Shown: piece after piece, positions 1 through 11,962 of the stretch | How the letters are laid out: the number at the start of each line of letters is the position of its first letter | How positions within the stretch are numbered: position 1 is the stretch's first letter | Made by a program: the position numbers and the translations under genes | Notes under the pieces: model-generated | What the model saw: only the letters and a program-made list of their open reading frames with translations | The model's database searches: none | Told to the model about the DNA's origin: nothing | NCBI GenBank assembly: GCA_964036665.1 | Contig: OZ038528.1 | Location: 6,454,501 to 6,518,500 of the forward strand | Direction of reading: 5' to 3' | DNA length: 64,000 nucleotides | Source of the DNA: Gordius sp. MW1 | Lineage: Eukaryota; Nematomorpha; Gordioida; Gordea; Gordiidae

Positions 1-750
1 CAGCCAGGACACAATAAAAGTGGATATAAATTCATAATAGTCAAAAAAAAACGAAATAAAAGTTTTCGAATCACATTTTGGCCAATGGTCATTTTATTCC
101 ATTGGTCAGCAGCCAGCGGACGGCCAAAAAGTCATAATAGCAATGGTAGGAACAGGAACAATCATAATAGTCAAAAAAAACGAAAAAAATAATTTCGATT
201 CACATTTTGGCCAATGGTCATTTTTTCCATCGGTCAGGAGCCAGCGGACGGCCAAAAAGTCATAATAGCAATGGTAGTAACAGGAACAATCATAATAGTC
301 AAAAAAAAACGAAAAAATAAACTCGGATTCACATTTTGGCCAATGGTCATTTTTTTCATTGGTCAGCAGCCAACGGACGGCCAAAAAGTCTTATTATCAA
401 TGATAGTAACAAGAACAATCATAAAAGTCAAAAAAAACTCCGGGATTCTAACCCAAAAACTAGTTGAATTGCATAGCAATTAAAAGTAAACAACTTTTAT
501 TTATGTTTATTATATAACATTGGTCAGCAGCCAGCGGACGGCCAAAAAGTCATAATAGCAATGGTAGAAACAGGAACAATTATAGTAGTCAAAAAAAACG
601 AAAAAAATAATTTCGATTCACATTTTGGCCAATGGTCATTTTTTTCATTGGTCAGCAGCCAGCGGACGGCCAAAAATTCTTATTATCAATGATAGTAACA
701 AGAACAATCATAAGAGTCAAAAAAAACTCCGGGATTCCAACCCCAAAACT
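1..750. repeat. Tandem satellite array, about 127-161 bp units
   Basis: Five starts of the phrase GGTCAGCAGCCAGCGGACGG (with small changes) occur near 106, 233, 362, 523 and 652. Each is followed by a GGCCAAAAAGTCATAATAG segment, an A-rich run and CACATTTTGGCCAATGGTCA. Spacing is about 127-129 bp, with one 161-bp unit that carries an extra A+T segment. The array is cut by the window edge. The same unit returns at 63.15-63.67 kb in the same orientation and at 17.45-17.61 kb inverted. Reading frames across it are by-products of the repeat, not genes. Confidence 0.9.
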
Positions 751-990
751 AGTTAAATTGCATAGCAATTAAAAAGTAAACAACTTTTATTTATGTTTAT
801 TTATAACTAGTTAAATTGCATAGCATTAAAAGTAAACAACTTTTATCTATATTTATTATATAACCAAAACTAGTTAAATTGCATAGCAATTAAAAGTAAA
901 CAACTTTTATTTATGTTTATTATATAACTAGTTAAATTGCATAGCACAACTTTTATCTATGTTTATTATATAATAGATAATTTAACAAAT
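440..990. repeat. AT-rich repeat with core AACTAGTTAAATTGCATAGC
   Basis: A 55-75 bp AT-rich unit holding ACTAGTTAAATTGCATAGC and then AAAGTAAACAACTTTTAT recurs at about 457, 748, 807, 868 and 926. It is interleaved with the end of the satellite array. The core TTGCATAGCAATT also appears singly at about 1208, 9155 (one change), and inverted at 17325 and 61210, so it belongs to a dispersed family. Confidence 0.8.
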
Positions 991-998
991 CTTATATA

Positions 999-1126
999 TA
1001 ACACACCGAGGGAGATAGAGATGAGGGGTGGGGCACCTCTTATGCATTAATTTAAAAAATAACACAGCGAGGGAGATAGAGATGAGGGGTGGGGCACCTC
1101 TTTCTCATCCATTAATTTAAAAAAGC
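999..1126. repeat. 61-bp tandem duplication
   Basis: Two adjacent near-identical copies start at 999 and 1060. Each contains GAGGGAGATAGAGATGAGG followed by GGTGGGGCACCTCTT and a TTAATTTAAAAAA tail. No coding potential is seen. Confidence 0.85.
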
Positions 1127-1162
1127 GATAACCTAATATACCCAATGCAAATAGATAGGGTA

Positions 1163-1189
1163 ACGGACGACGGACGACGGACGACGGAC
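1163..1189. repeat. 7-bp microsatellite (CGGACGA)n
   Basis: About four units of CGGACGA in tandem, in a GC-richer island next to a copy of the TTGCATAGCAATT motif. Confidence 0.85.
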
Positions 1190-1844
1190 ACCAAAAAACG
1201 ATCCCATAAATTGCATAGCAATTAAAATAGCGTTAATATAAGAGTTTTTGGATTTGGAGGGAAGGGCGCATCGCATTTGCCGTTTTCTGCCTCCACCAGG
1301 CTATCCCTACGTATTAAGATGAGATCTTTATGATTGAAGATGAGTTCGAAATCGTACAAAACTTAATTTAGATAAATTCGTAGGCTTATAGTTATAGTTA
1401 CTGCCTTAATATCAACATGAATATCTATCTATAGAAATTGTGGTGCGAAAGTTTATATGAACTTTAAGAAATTCTAGTCTTATACGGGCGGAAAAGTTAA
1501 TGATTTATTAATTGAGATCACATGTGAGGTGGAAGAAGCCAAGTTTAATTGATTTATGACTTGATGCTGATGATAATTAATCCGTTATCGCCATGTGAAA
1601 CATAATTTTACCCACGTGAATTTTTCCCCCAACCATGTATAAAATATAAACCATGCGAGAAGACCCATAAATTAAACGAAATGCGCCTGCCCAACAACTG
1701 GAAGTTGTGTATCAATTTATGTGTTTGTTCTATAAAAAATGCCTGCTGCATTATAAGAAACTAATTAAAATGAATACCCATGTTTTTGCCTTGTAAAATG
1801 CGTTCTAATTTTCTTGTTTGAAAGGGGTGCCCCATGGACCAAAC

Positions 1845-2010
1845 CAAAGTTGTAGCCAAGGGGGGGGGGGGGGGGCAGGGAGAAGCGGCTGCCCCCCTCT
1901 AAATCCAAAAATTCTTTGAAATTTATTAAATTTATGGCAAAAATTTTAAAAATTGATCATTTTGACCCTCCCTAAATTATTATTGCCGCCCAATGCTGGC
2001 TACGCCCATG
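1845..2010. mobile_element. hAT-type MITE, CATGGGCG family (copy 1)
   Basis: The right end is CTGGCTACGCCCATG and the left end is a degraded version, with G and C runs just inside. The 8-bp duplication GACCAAAC flanks it on both sides (1837-1844 and 2011-2018), as expected for hAT transposition. It has no coding capacity. Confidence 0.85.
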
Positions 2011-2018
2011 GACCAAAC

Positions 2019-2602
2019 CTATCTGCCCCCAATCATGCCTTTTATAATTTTCACTTTGTCTTGTACAAATCTTAGTTTTGAATAATAAAAATAAGTTAAT
2101 TAGTCCAAGCACCTAACCTTTTTTTTATTCAATATGGGTTAATTTTCTAAGCCCGGTTTTGCTTGCAATTTTATCCGGTTTTATTATGGCAGAGCTACCC
2201 TCCCCTTCAAATATTTACCGCTGTCCTTCTCTTTCAGAATTATTAAATTAACCAATGGTCTTTATACAAAACGCTACATTTTTTGAGCATCTATTTTATT
2301 TAACTTTTCCTCCGTTTGGCTTAAACACACCAATCCTCGATAGAGACGTTTCCAGAAACAATAATGCCTTAACCCAACAATTCCAACCTACAAATCTAAT
2401 CTGGCATAATTAAAAAAGAATTAATTTACCTTAACAAAACTTTTAAGCCGTGGGAAAATTATTCATTATCGAGAGATGTGATGTTCAAGAAAAATCTGAG
2501 ATGGAACTTTTGGAACCTGTTTGTGATTAAATAGTTTCACTAATTAGATTTATTCTCACCAAACAACAGGCACCTTTCTCGAATTAGAGGCTTGAATAAT
2601 CT
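2019..2602. other. AT-rich sequence, nothing recognised
   Basis: Apparently unique AT-rich DNA with stop codons in every frame. No conserved exon or repeat was found. Confidence 0.5.
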
Positions 2603-2773
2603 CATGGGCCTAACCAGGGGCAGGGGGAGCATTCCTATCTTTAATCTAAAATCGAATAGATTAATTTGTAAAATTATTAAAATTTCGAAAAATAATAAAT
2701 TTGCCCACCCAAATTATTATGAAATGTTTTGACCCCTTCTTCTTAATTCAATTTCTGGCTATACCCCTGCATG
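2603..2773. mobile_element. hAT-type MITE, CATGGGCG family (degraded copy 2)
   Basis: The left end CATGGGCCTAACCAGG and the right end TGGCTATACCCCTGCATG bracket the family's A+T core, which includes a TTGCCCACCCAAATTATTATG stretch in broken form. The target duplication is no longer clear. Confidence 0.65.
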
Positions 2774-3985
2774 TGTGTATTGTATACCTTGAAGTTGCAA
2801 TTTGACGTAAAATAATTTAAAAAAAATAGCCTGAGATTAATTATAGATTTGAAATAATTGATTTTGAAGATCGATTGATATTTTTTAATAAGCTTGTCCA
2901 AATATTTATGAAAATTAAACAAAGACCCATCTAAAAATGATTATTTAAGAATAAATTTAATTTTACTACTTTACATGATAGTACAGACAACGTAAAAGGC
3001 CCGAGGCAATCCTGAAATTTATAAATTATGATTATATTTATTATGGTCAAGATGGGCGTCAGGATTAAAGGTCACTTGGCGTTAGGGGCATACACTTGCC
3101 TCAATTAGTGAGGATTCATTTGCATAAACTGTGGTCTCCTTAGGTGCCATGGGTCATTCTTGACCACAGATGACCATTGGCACCATTCAAATCATCTAAT
3201 TTGCCTAACACTTTTGATTAGTATTTAAATTAATCGCGATCACATTTGCTCAATCTCTTATTTATCGTCTGATTAGTGAAAAAAATTGTTAAACATTTCC
3301 AAATTTCATAATGTAAGTTAACCATTATTTTCTTAAATAACTATTTTTTGTTATGCGAAATCAGAGCTTAACATTTATTATATTTTATGGTGCAAAACTG
3401 AAGACTGAATGACGACTACACTATTTTTTGATTTTTATAACAGTGTGTATAGTCCACTCCCCACTGAGTAACCAGTGTAAGAAAGGATATAGTGAGTGTG
3501 CGTGTTTGAAGAAGAGAATAAATATTTCTAATGCTTTTCTTGTTCCCAACCAAATACACACACATAGAGCATAGTTTACTTACCTACTCTACCTACCACC
3601 CATTGAAGCATTACTATAAACTTCTTTTTCTATAACTGTTATATCTCGGTAAAACGAAAAAAGTATCCCCCACTCTTCCATACATTATTAACATTTGCTG
3701 TATCGTTGGCTATTATAAGGTGTAGTTAAATAACTATAACCTCCTCCTTCGGTTCTCCATTATAAAGCACCCAGATAGATATTCTATTCCGCATTCCGTA
3801 GCAAATATTCATTTTAGAAATTATTGCACCACAGAGATCCTGTTATATCATTCATTTTAACATGGTCCACCTTGAATAATTTTCTGCACTACATGGCTTC
3901 ACAATTAGAGGTAAATATTAAATTTCATGCTATTTTCATGATCAGACCTAGAATATAATATATAATTTAAATTATTTAATCGTCT
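2774..3985. other. Unique AT-rich intergenic DNA
   Basis: No open frame of note, no terminal repeats and no splice-consistent exon. Short CA-rich and pyrimidine-rich runs occur near 3540-3790. I see nothing that supports a gene. Confidence 0.5.
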
Positions 3986-3993
3986 GCTTACCA

Positions 3994-4158
3994 CAAGGGC
4001 GTAGCCAGGATTGGATTTAGAGGGGGGGGGGGAATAACGAGGGAGGGATAAAATGATAATTCTTATAAATTTTAGCTATAATTCCATCAATTAAAAAAAA
4101 AATTTGGATTTAGAGGGGGGCAACCGCCCCTTCCTGCCACCCCCTGGCTACGCCCATG
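3994..4158. mobile_element. hAT-type MITE, CATGGGCG family (copy 3)
   Basis: The ends are CAAGGGCGTAGCCAGG and CCTGGCTACGCCCATG. An exact 8-bp duplication GCTTACCA lies at 3986-3993 and 4159-4166. A run of G follows the left end and a C-rich block precedes the right end. Confidence 0.92.
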
Positions 4159-4166
4159 GCTTACCA

Positions 4167-7100
4167 TGTAGATGTTGTCATTTTAAAGCACAATAATCCC
4201 TATAATTATCCAATTTTTTAAATTTAAATGGTCATTTTTACTATTTTTATATAGAAAATTACAAGCGCGTTTATATATAAGGTAGACTTTTTGCCCGCAT
4301 GTTAAGTATATTATGGAAAGTAGGGCTGTTGAACCATTGTTATAATTGACGCCAGATTGTAAAAGTAACAATTTTAAGCACACACTAACCGCATAAACTT
4401 TGTTTCAATTTCTGTTATAATTTACACAATCTATTTAAACCACGAACAATTCTCCTACTTCACAAAGGCTAGTAAAAAAGAGTTAATAATGAAAACTTTA
4501 TCACGAATGTGTTAAAAAAGCTGGTTTCGTCTCATTTACCCGTTTGGTACACTTCATTCATAACTATCAAAGTTTGAACATATTTTAAAATTATTCTGCT
4601 AATATATTCCGTAAACATGTTGTGGTTCTTTAACATTTCTTTTTCAGAATTAAGTTTATATCCTTTCCGTAACCTCAATAATGTAAATAAATTTCCTCAA
4701 ACTGCATTTAACTATTTACCATCTGGTATGAGGTTTTTTATAATCGGTCTAGAATAAAAGAAGGCACTTAAATTTTATTCCCGTAATTTACAAAGTATTT
4801 ATATACCAGGCGTTAGGTAAAACTTATTTATCAGCCAGCCGAAAGAAGTACCAATAATTTTAAGGTCCTAATATAGCCTTTATGTTTAAGCTTATGAGAT
4901 ATTTTAAATATTTGATGCAATGTTTAGAAATTATCCCAACTAAATTTATTAAGATTTTCTTAAGGTCGCATAAAATTACATGTAATAAGGACCATATAAC
5001 AATGAAAATGAATATAACATGACATTCTTTTAAACATTTAGATTTTCAATTTAATACAGAGCCTTCAATTGTTGTGGGACGGTGTTAATTGACATACGTC
5101 TTGTTTAAAATTAATTAACATCTAACTAAATATATATTTTTGATGAATATGGCTAATGTAATATGTTTTCCACGTGTTAAATAGAAATATAATAATGGAC
5201 ATTTATTTGTTTGGCAATCATAAGTAATTTTTTTATTTCTTTTAAACTCTATCAATAAATTCTTCATGAGGCAACATATTAATTAAATTTTGTACCAAAC
5301 AGGAATCTAACAAATTAAAATACTCAATTTTTTCTGAAATTGTTTAGATTTTTCAAATTTTGCTAAAACTTTATTGATGAACAACGACAAAATTAAATAG
5401 GTTTTACAGTTTGTTATAAAACCTAGCCACACCTTAGAACTTCTTTTTTATCTATGTGAAAAGTGAACTCGGGTTTGACAAAGAAAATGTTGTCGTGAGC
5501 ATTACGTAATCTTAGATAAATTCGTGTCACTCAGCCATAGGATTTGTATGATAAATGTTATAAAATAGGTGGATGGACCGCAGGTCAATATTATAACCAG
5601 GATCTCTGATGAATGCGTTTAAGATATTTATATCAGCATTATTTGCACAGGTCAGCGGCAAGCCTCTTTATTTGTTCAAGTGGCATTCCAACTTCTCTCT
5701 TTGTAAGATGCAACAACCAATATGATTCCATCTTTAATATAAAAAAAACTGGAGTTATAATTTATAGAAAAATTAAGTTTTTTATTTAAAACATTAAATT
5801 TCGAAATCCTAGCTCTAAAAAATTGGTCTTATTCGGGTGTCTGATATTACATACATTCATATTAAATTCGCATAAATCTTTTTGCGTAAGAATTAGAATA
5901 TAATTATGCTTTATCTCAACAATATGTGAATCGAGATTGTGAATGACATTAGCCATACGGCTTTAGCTATGTCTGGTTGCACAATGGTCTTTTTGGACCA
6001 TTAATATTCCCTTTGAGTAAAATGTTAGATTAAAAACTGATTACATCAAAAGGAGAGGCATTCTTTTAATAAGTCACGACAAATTTTTGCCCGCTACTCG
6101 TAAGAGATATTCATGGTAATTGACATGTTTCTTTGGGCAGGGAAGAAGGTTAGCTAAACATCGTGCGTGATCATTAATTAAATATAAATCAAATTGAATT
6201 TGATCAGAGACAACAATACATCAAGATTCAAGACTTTGTCTCCACTTCGAAGTATGTGACCCCTGTAACCGTCGAATTACTATTAATAATGGGAAATTAA
6301 TTGTGAACGAGGGAAAAATTAATATGCAAGAATATTACAATTTATATTCAAGTTGCATTGATACATTTTATGTATAATGTGATGTGGTGAGAAAAAAATA
6401 AAATAGTGATGAGAGAGGAGCGTTTTGAATTAGCACGAGTTTTAATTGATAGTCATCACATTAATAAACTGTAAGCATGATTGATTGGGTATGAGATGTT
6501 ATACAGTTAAACTCTTTAATTTGCGTTCCTTAAACTTATTCGGTCATCGTTCATAATTAATACGAAAGACTTTAATAATATTTGACCTTAGGTAAGCATT
6601 TTGCAAGTTACTTGGCGAATTCAAAATATGAATTTAATTTAATAAATTTTCCAATTTCAATTCAAAGGCAAAATTACGTAGTGCGACGGAAGTTCTTAAG
6701 GCATTTAACTTCCTTCTTCTTTGGACAAGAGAGGCCAATATATAAATTTCTGTAGAAAAAATGGCTTATTTTTTTTAAATCGTTACGGACATTTTGTTAA
6801 ATTTCACTTATTAGTTGATGAAAATTATTCGGTCCTTGAGATTTAAAAAGGAGTAATCTTTCAATGCGTTTTTAAGGATTTTAAATTCCCTTAGCCAGCA
6901 CTTCCTACCATTTTAGGGGGAAACCTAATTAACTCGTGCTATTACTATTATTCCTTTCGTGAAATATAGAAGGAAGAGAGTACATAGGTGTTTTTGAGGA
7001 GACTTGTGCCTCAGCAGTCCCCTCCTCATATAGTCAGTCGGTGGGTGGGTGCTGTCATCATTTGTGCAAATAAATCTCTCTAATTATCTTCTCTTCTCCA

Positions 7101-9240
7101 AACGCATGATCATAGTAATGATAATGGTAAAATGAGGATGGGAAGAATAAGAAGTAATATTGCACATTTTCGTCCTTCTTCCATTAATGCATGTGTGACA
7201 CGAGCACAACACCATCTAATACAATATATTAAGGTAATTACTTCCCCATCCCGTCTTCATTCATTCGCATCTCCTACTGATTATCATCCATTATCGTCAC
7301 TCTTGGAGAGGATCTTTCATTATTACATTGGATTCTATGGGTCCTCCTTATTTGCTAGCTAATTTAATGAGAACCGGAGAGTAAGTTAGCTCAAATGGGT
7401 GCACACTGCACATCATGAAACCACACGATATTAATATTGGCCTGTATTATATTTTTTTAAACTTGAAAAAGTTGATGCAGGGAATATTTTAAAAGTAGCT
7501 AAGAAATAAATTGAAATTGTTTCGCGAGAGTTTGATTTAAAATGTTAAGATTAAGTAAATTAGGGTCTTAAAAATATAAAAGGCTAAAAACCAGAGATAT
7601 TTATATAAAAAATGGATAATGTCTATTTTAATCGAGGGAGAGGTGTCCCCCCTGTCGTACCCTCTAAAAGAAAACCTGATTACTCTCATTCCATATATGA
7701 TACAAATACTTTGTGAGGCAAAAGGGGCACAACGAGGGCGATTGATGAAAAATCTAATATTATCCATCTCTCATACACGCGCTATATGTAATGTATGTAT
7801 AAATTTTTAATAAGTCCGCACTTATATATAATATTATGCGAAGTGCATACATTAACGCGTCGGCCAATATTGTCCGTCTTCGTTGGAGGACCGTAGCCTA
7901 GCCTAGCATACGACTTCACTAAATATATTCAATAAGTAAAGAAAGATGCATTAATATTTACGTCCTCTCGTTTCAAGCACTGTGCCCACGCTTTGCTTGA
8001 ATGGATCGCGATGGACTGGATTAATGCATAATATTAAGTTATTTTAACCAGGCGCGTGTCAACGAGACCTATATCACATCTTGCGGTACTCCTACTAGCC
8101 TTGCCCTCTCTTCCTTCCCCTGGTTATTTAACGCAATAATCAAATAAATCGCTCTATCTTCTCGGTCAAATTGATAGCTAGGTGGTGGGTGACCATAAAT
8201 CTTGCTCCGATTAATAGACATCCCCGCGGGCATTGTGTTAATAGAATTGTCCGACTGGATTTAGACCTCGACGTAACGTTATATGTTAATCATACGGTCA
8301 AGTTTTGTGCCATAAATCAAATGAACCTCCTTCACATAACCAACACTCCATGAATTATAGGCTAACTGTAATCTGTTATCGAATTTGGAGAAATTACTCC
8401 TTCGATCAGAACATAAATCAGGCGTTTTTTAATTAAATTATTACTGAGAGTGGATTAATTTATTGGTTTATTACAATTTGACAACATTTAAAATAAGCAC
8501 TAATTTATACCTACAATTTTATTTAGAGAGGATATTGATCAATATATTCCCTTATTGCGCTACACGTGTTTTGAATTAATAATGGTAATGTTGCCATACA
8601 GATCCTTTTAATAAATTGGCATGAATAGACCTACTGGGTTTTATTTCATTCTTTTAAGTATTTTAAACTAACCCCCGCATAAATCCTTTCCGTTCACTCC
8701 CAAGTTTCCATTATCTATAAAAATAAACTCCTAAACTTACCCTTTTTACAAGAAAAAAGTTTCTTATCTAAGTGTGAATCCATTAGATTTTACTACTTAG
8801 ATTTTCCTGTCCTGATACAATTCTCCAAGCTCTGTCTAAGGGGGTTTGCAATGTGGTTTTTATTAGGTAAAATACTTTCCCCCCCCCCCCCCCTATGAAC
8901 TTATTTAGTTTACCATAAAAGATCAACTGGTAGGCATTCCTGATAATAATTATGATAAAGTATTTGTTGCGTTTTTTAATCAAGCGCGTCGTAATAAAGG
9001 GTATATATAAAAATCATGCAGGCTCTACATTAATTTAAGACATAAAACATGATAAACCTAATGATTTGTAAAATCTAAAGAGGTCTAAATATTTAGGGAG
9101 CCTTGATTTAACGCTCTTGTCCGGGCGACTAAATTCAAATCTCAAAATAAATCATAAATTGCATAGTAATTAATTTAAAAATATGCGTTTATTATATACA
9201 GATCTACTAATTAGAGCTCATTTTTATAGGTATATCGATG
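4167..9240. other. Long AT-rich stretch without a supported gene
   Basis: About 5 kb of apparently single-copy AT-rich DNA. The longest frames (for example 7132-7362 + and 7537-7767 -) have no recognisable domain, no coding-like composition and no neighbouring exons. A C run sits at 8880-8893. The 6.9-8.3 kb part is somewhat less AT-rich and could hold regulatory DNA or untranslated exons, but nothing specific can be shown. Confidence 0.5.
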
Positions 9241-9248
9241 CAATAAAT

Positions 9249-9958
9249 CAGTGGTTTTTAACCTTTTTAAACACGCGACCCCCCAAATATTTTATAATCT
9301 GTTTGCGGCCCCCCCCCCCATTTTTTCATAATAATTTATATTTGTTATATTATCTATAATATATTGATTTTCTATTATTTTTTCATTTTATTATATAATA
9401 AACATAAACCACAACTTTATTATTTCATTATCTATTTAAAATGTAAATAGATAATGAAATAATAATAACATAAAAACTTCATAATTAAACATAAAAACAA
9501 TGTTTAAAATAAAAAATATATGCATTCGGAAATAAATTTAATGAGATTTCTGCTGCTGAACATCTTCAGCCAATTTGTTAATTCTTGGTTCAATTGATTG
9601 TAGTGCTATCCTCATGCAGGAATTAGTCACAATCGATTGCGTTTTTTAGTTTTTATATCCACTATAGTTGAGAAGCCTTTTTCACACAAATATGTACTAG
9701 CGGCAGCAAATTTTAAATTGCTGCTGAAAATAATGGAGGATATTCTGCACGAATTTGTATCCAAAATTGCGGCAAAATTTTAGTTTTAAACAAAGATTTT
9801 AAATTACAATCATTTTAATTCTAATAATGAAAGGCAACGAGTTCGAATCCCCTGGTGAGTATTTTTTCTAAGCTTTTCTGAATATTTTTATTTTATTCTA
9901 AAAAAAATTTGGCGATCCCCGGGCAAACTTCTCGCGACCCCCAGGTTAAGAATCACTG
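9249..9958 (-). mobile_element. hAT element relic, ZBED-like, copy A
   Basis: The ends are CAGTGGTTTTTAACC and GGTTAAGAATCACTG, a typical hAT inverted pair. The flanks are CAATAAAT (9241-9248) and CAATAGAT (9959-9966), an 8-bp duplication with one change. The minus strand holds decayed remains of a hAT C-terminal dimerisation domain, matching the better copy at 49754-50400. A perfect 22-bp inverted repeat (9417-9438 / 9444-9465) lies inside. Confidence 0.9.
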
Positions 9959-9966
9959 CAATAGAT

Positions 9967-11962
9967 CACTAAAATCTCGGCCATAATTGTAATTTCTATT
10001 TGTTTCGCTTTGTAGCTTACAAACATTTTTTCGAGAGATTTAAGCGCCCTGTCCCGCATATTGATAAATCATTTCCAATGAAATGTGGATTATTTTGTAT
10101 ATCAAATCATATATTAAGGGAAATAGTAGATTAACACAATACGTGATATATCGTAGGTTGGCAAATAATATACGGATGTCGTAACTCTAAACGTTTGTGG
10201 GCTGTCAACTTGTCAGCACAAAAATTGATTGAATTGTGCTCGCGTGAATAATGCAATGCGAACCTTTTATTACCAATATAAATTTTATTATTCCATTGCT
10301 ATATTTTTAATTTATGTTAAATTATCAATTTTTCCATACACTTTTTATTTTATCATCTAAATTCTGCATGGTCGCTTTACCATTATACGAGATTTGTATG
10401 ACTTAAATATTAAGATTATAATTCAGTTGTTATATCATCTATGATTCTAACAATGCGATATACCTGGAATCCTATTAGCTTCTCTTATTAATGTCCTACG
10501 CTTCCCCATCCCATCCCCATTCACTCCTTGACACAATAACCTGGACATCTAATGCTACACCTCAATTTCTCATTTCTACTAGGCATTAATTATTTTATTT
10601 CCATACAAAGGGTCACGATTTTATCATTCTCGTTTCCTTAAAAAATATATTAGGTATTATACATATGCACACATTCAAAGCTAATTAATATATATGTATA
10701 TTAACAATGTCGCTAACTTACACGAACAATAGAATCATATAACTAGACGTAAAAATATAAAAAAGGAAGAAGCTTTGTTTTGTGTCGCTCTATGCACGGG
10801 GCTAGGTGGGACGTGTCGTAATTAGAATATCAAAATTTTCCCACATTTTAATCACTTGGCCTAGCATAATGAGAGCATAAGAATACATCCATAGATGTCC
10901 ATTTACTTTAAACTAGTTCAGCATTCATTGCAACCTTAATTCAAAGATTCAAATATACAATTGGTTTAAATGGATGGAGGTTGTGTAAATTTTTATTAAA
11001 TTAAAGGGGCTTTTTCTTTATAATAAACATAAATTTATTTAAATTTACTTTCCTCAGTTTTTTATATTCAAGTTTATATACCCTCACGCGTTTGCGGTTG
11101 ACTTAATTTTCGTGTCATTAAAGAGCGACTTTGACTCGGATGACTTTGAATGAGTCGACTTATTTAATGGTTCACCGGGTACAATTAATGTTGTTAACAC
11201 TCTAATGAGTTACCTACTTTATTGCATCCTGTCTCCCAGTTTCTGTTTTTAAACAATCGACGAGAGCAGGTCCTCTCTCATCCCAGTACAATTTAACTTG
11301 GCCCTGAAATGCTTTTGGCGTCAAGGATTAATCTCCCCAGACCCACTATAGAATGATATACCTTTTTGCGTGAGATAATTATATTAATGTCAGTAGTGGT
11401 TAGTGTGAATTTTGTGTAATTAGTCGTATGGGGGGGGGGGTATAACGATATAAAAATGTAAATCGCACTGGGGATTATTTGCCAGACAACTTAACTCGAA
11501 GGTCATATCGGCGTTATTGGCTTTGACCATCAAAATTTAAAGAGTTTATTTGTAAGTTTAGTTTGAAGTAAGGTACGTACGGGACATGAAACTTAAACCT
11601 ATCAAATTGCTTCAAATCTCAGTAATAAATGAAGAAGGGGGGAAAAATATCCACTTGTTTTGTCAATAGCATAACTTTTTATATTATTTATCATCACCAA
11701 ATGTGCATGATCATTTGCTTGAAAAAGTTAAAATTTTTGGCTTTCTAATGTAAAAAATTGGATTCGGTTTCGGGCCTTTATAATAGCCTTTATTGTATTA
11801 ATTTATTTTCTCTCACTATTTAAACAGGTTTTTTCATTGCACTAACGGTAAAAAAACCTTTGAACGCGTACTTTTAAAACAAACAAACAATATTAATTAA
11901 AATTAAATATACATCGGCGCATATCCCTTATACATTCTTCAGAATTGTTTTTTTTTAAATAG
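9967..11962. other. Upstream flank of the MCC gene, AT-rich
   Basis: About 2 kb with no supported coding exon. The start codon and any 5' exons of the MCC homolog should lie here or further upstream, because its first recognised exon begins in phase 0 without a methionine. A G run at 11431-11440 is the only marked low-complexity tract. Confidence 0.4.

Noticed and set aside
106..483. Open frames on both strands in the left array
   Set aside because: They follow the satellite period and contain repeated peptide blocks only because the DNA repeats.
4800..5720. Mitochondrial rRNA insertion (NUMT)
   Set aside because: A few words looked rRNA-like (AAGGTCCTAATATAGCC, AAGGTCGCATAAAAT), but no ordered set of conserved rRNA blocks could be followed on either strand.
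7132..7362. 76-residue + frame as a small gene
   Set aside because: No conserved motif, no splice partners, and a composition no different from flanking noncoding DNA.
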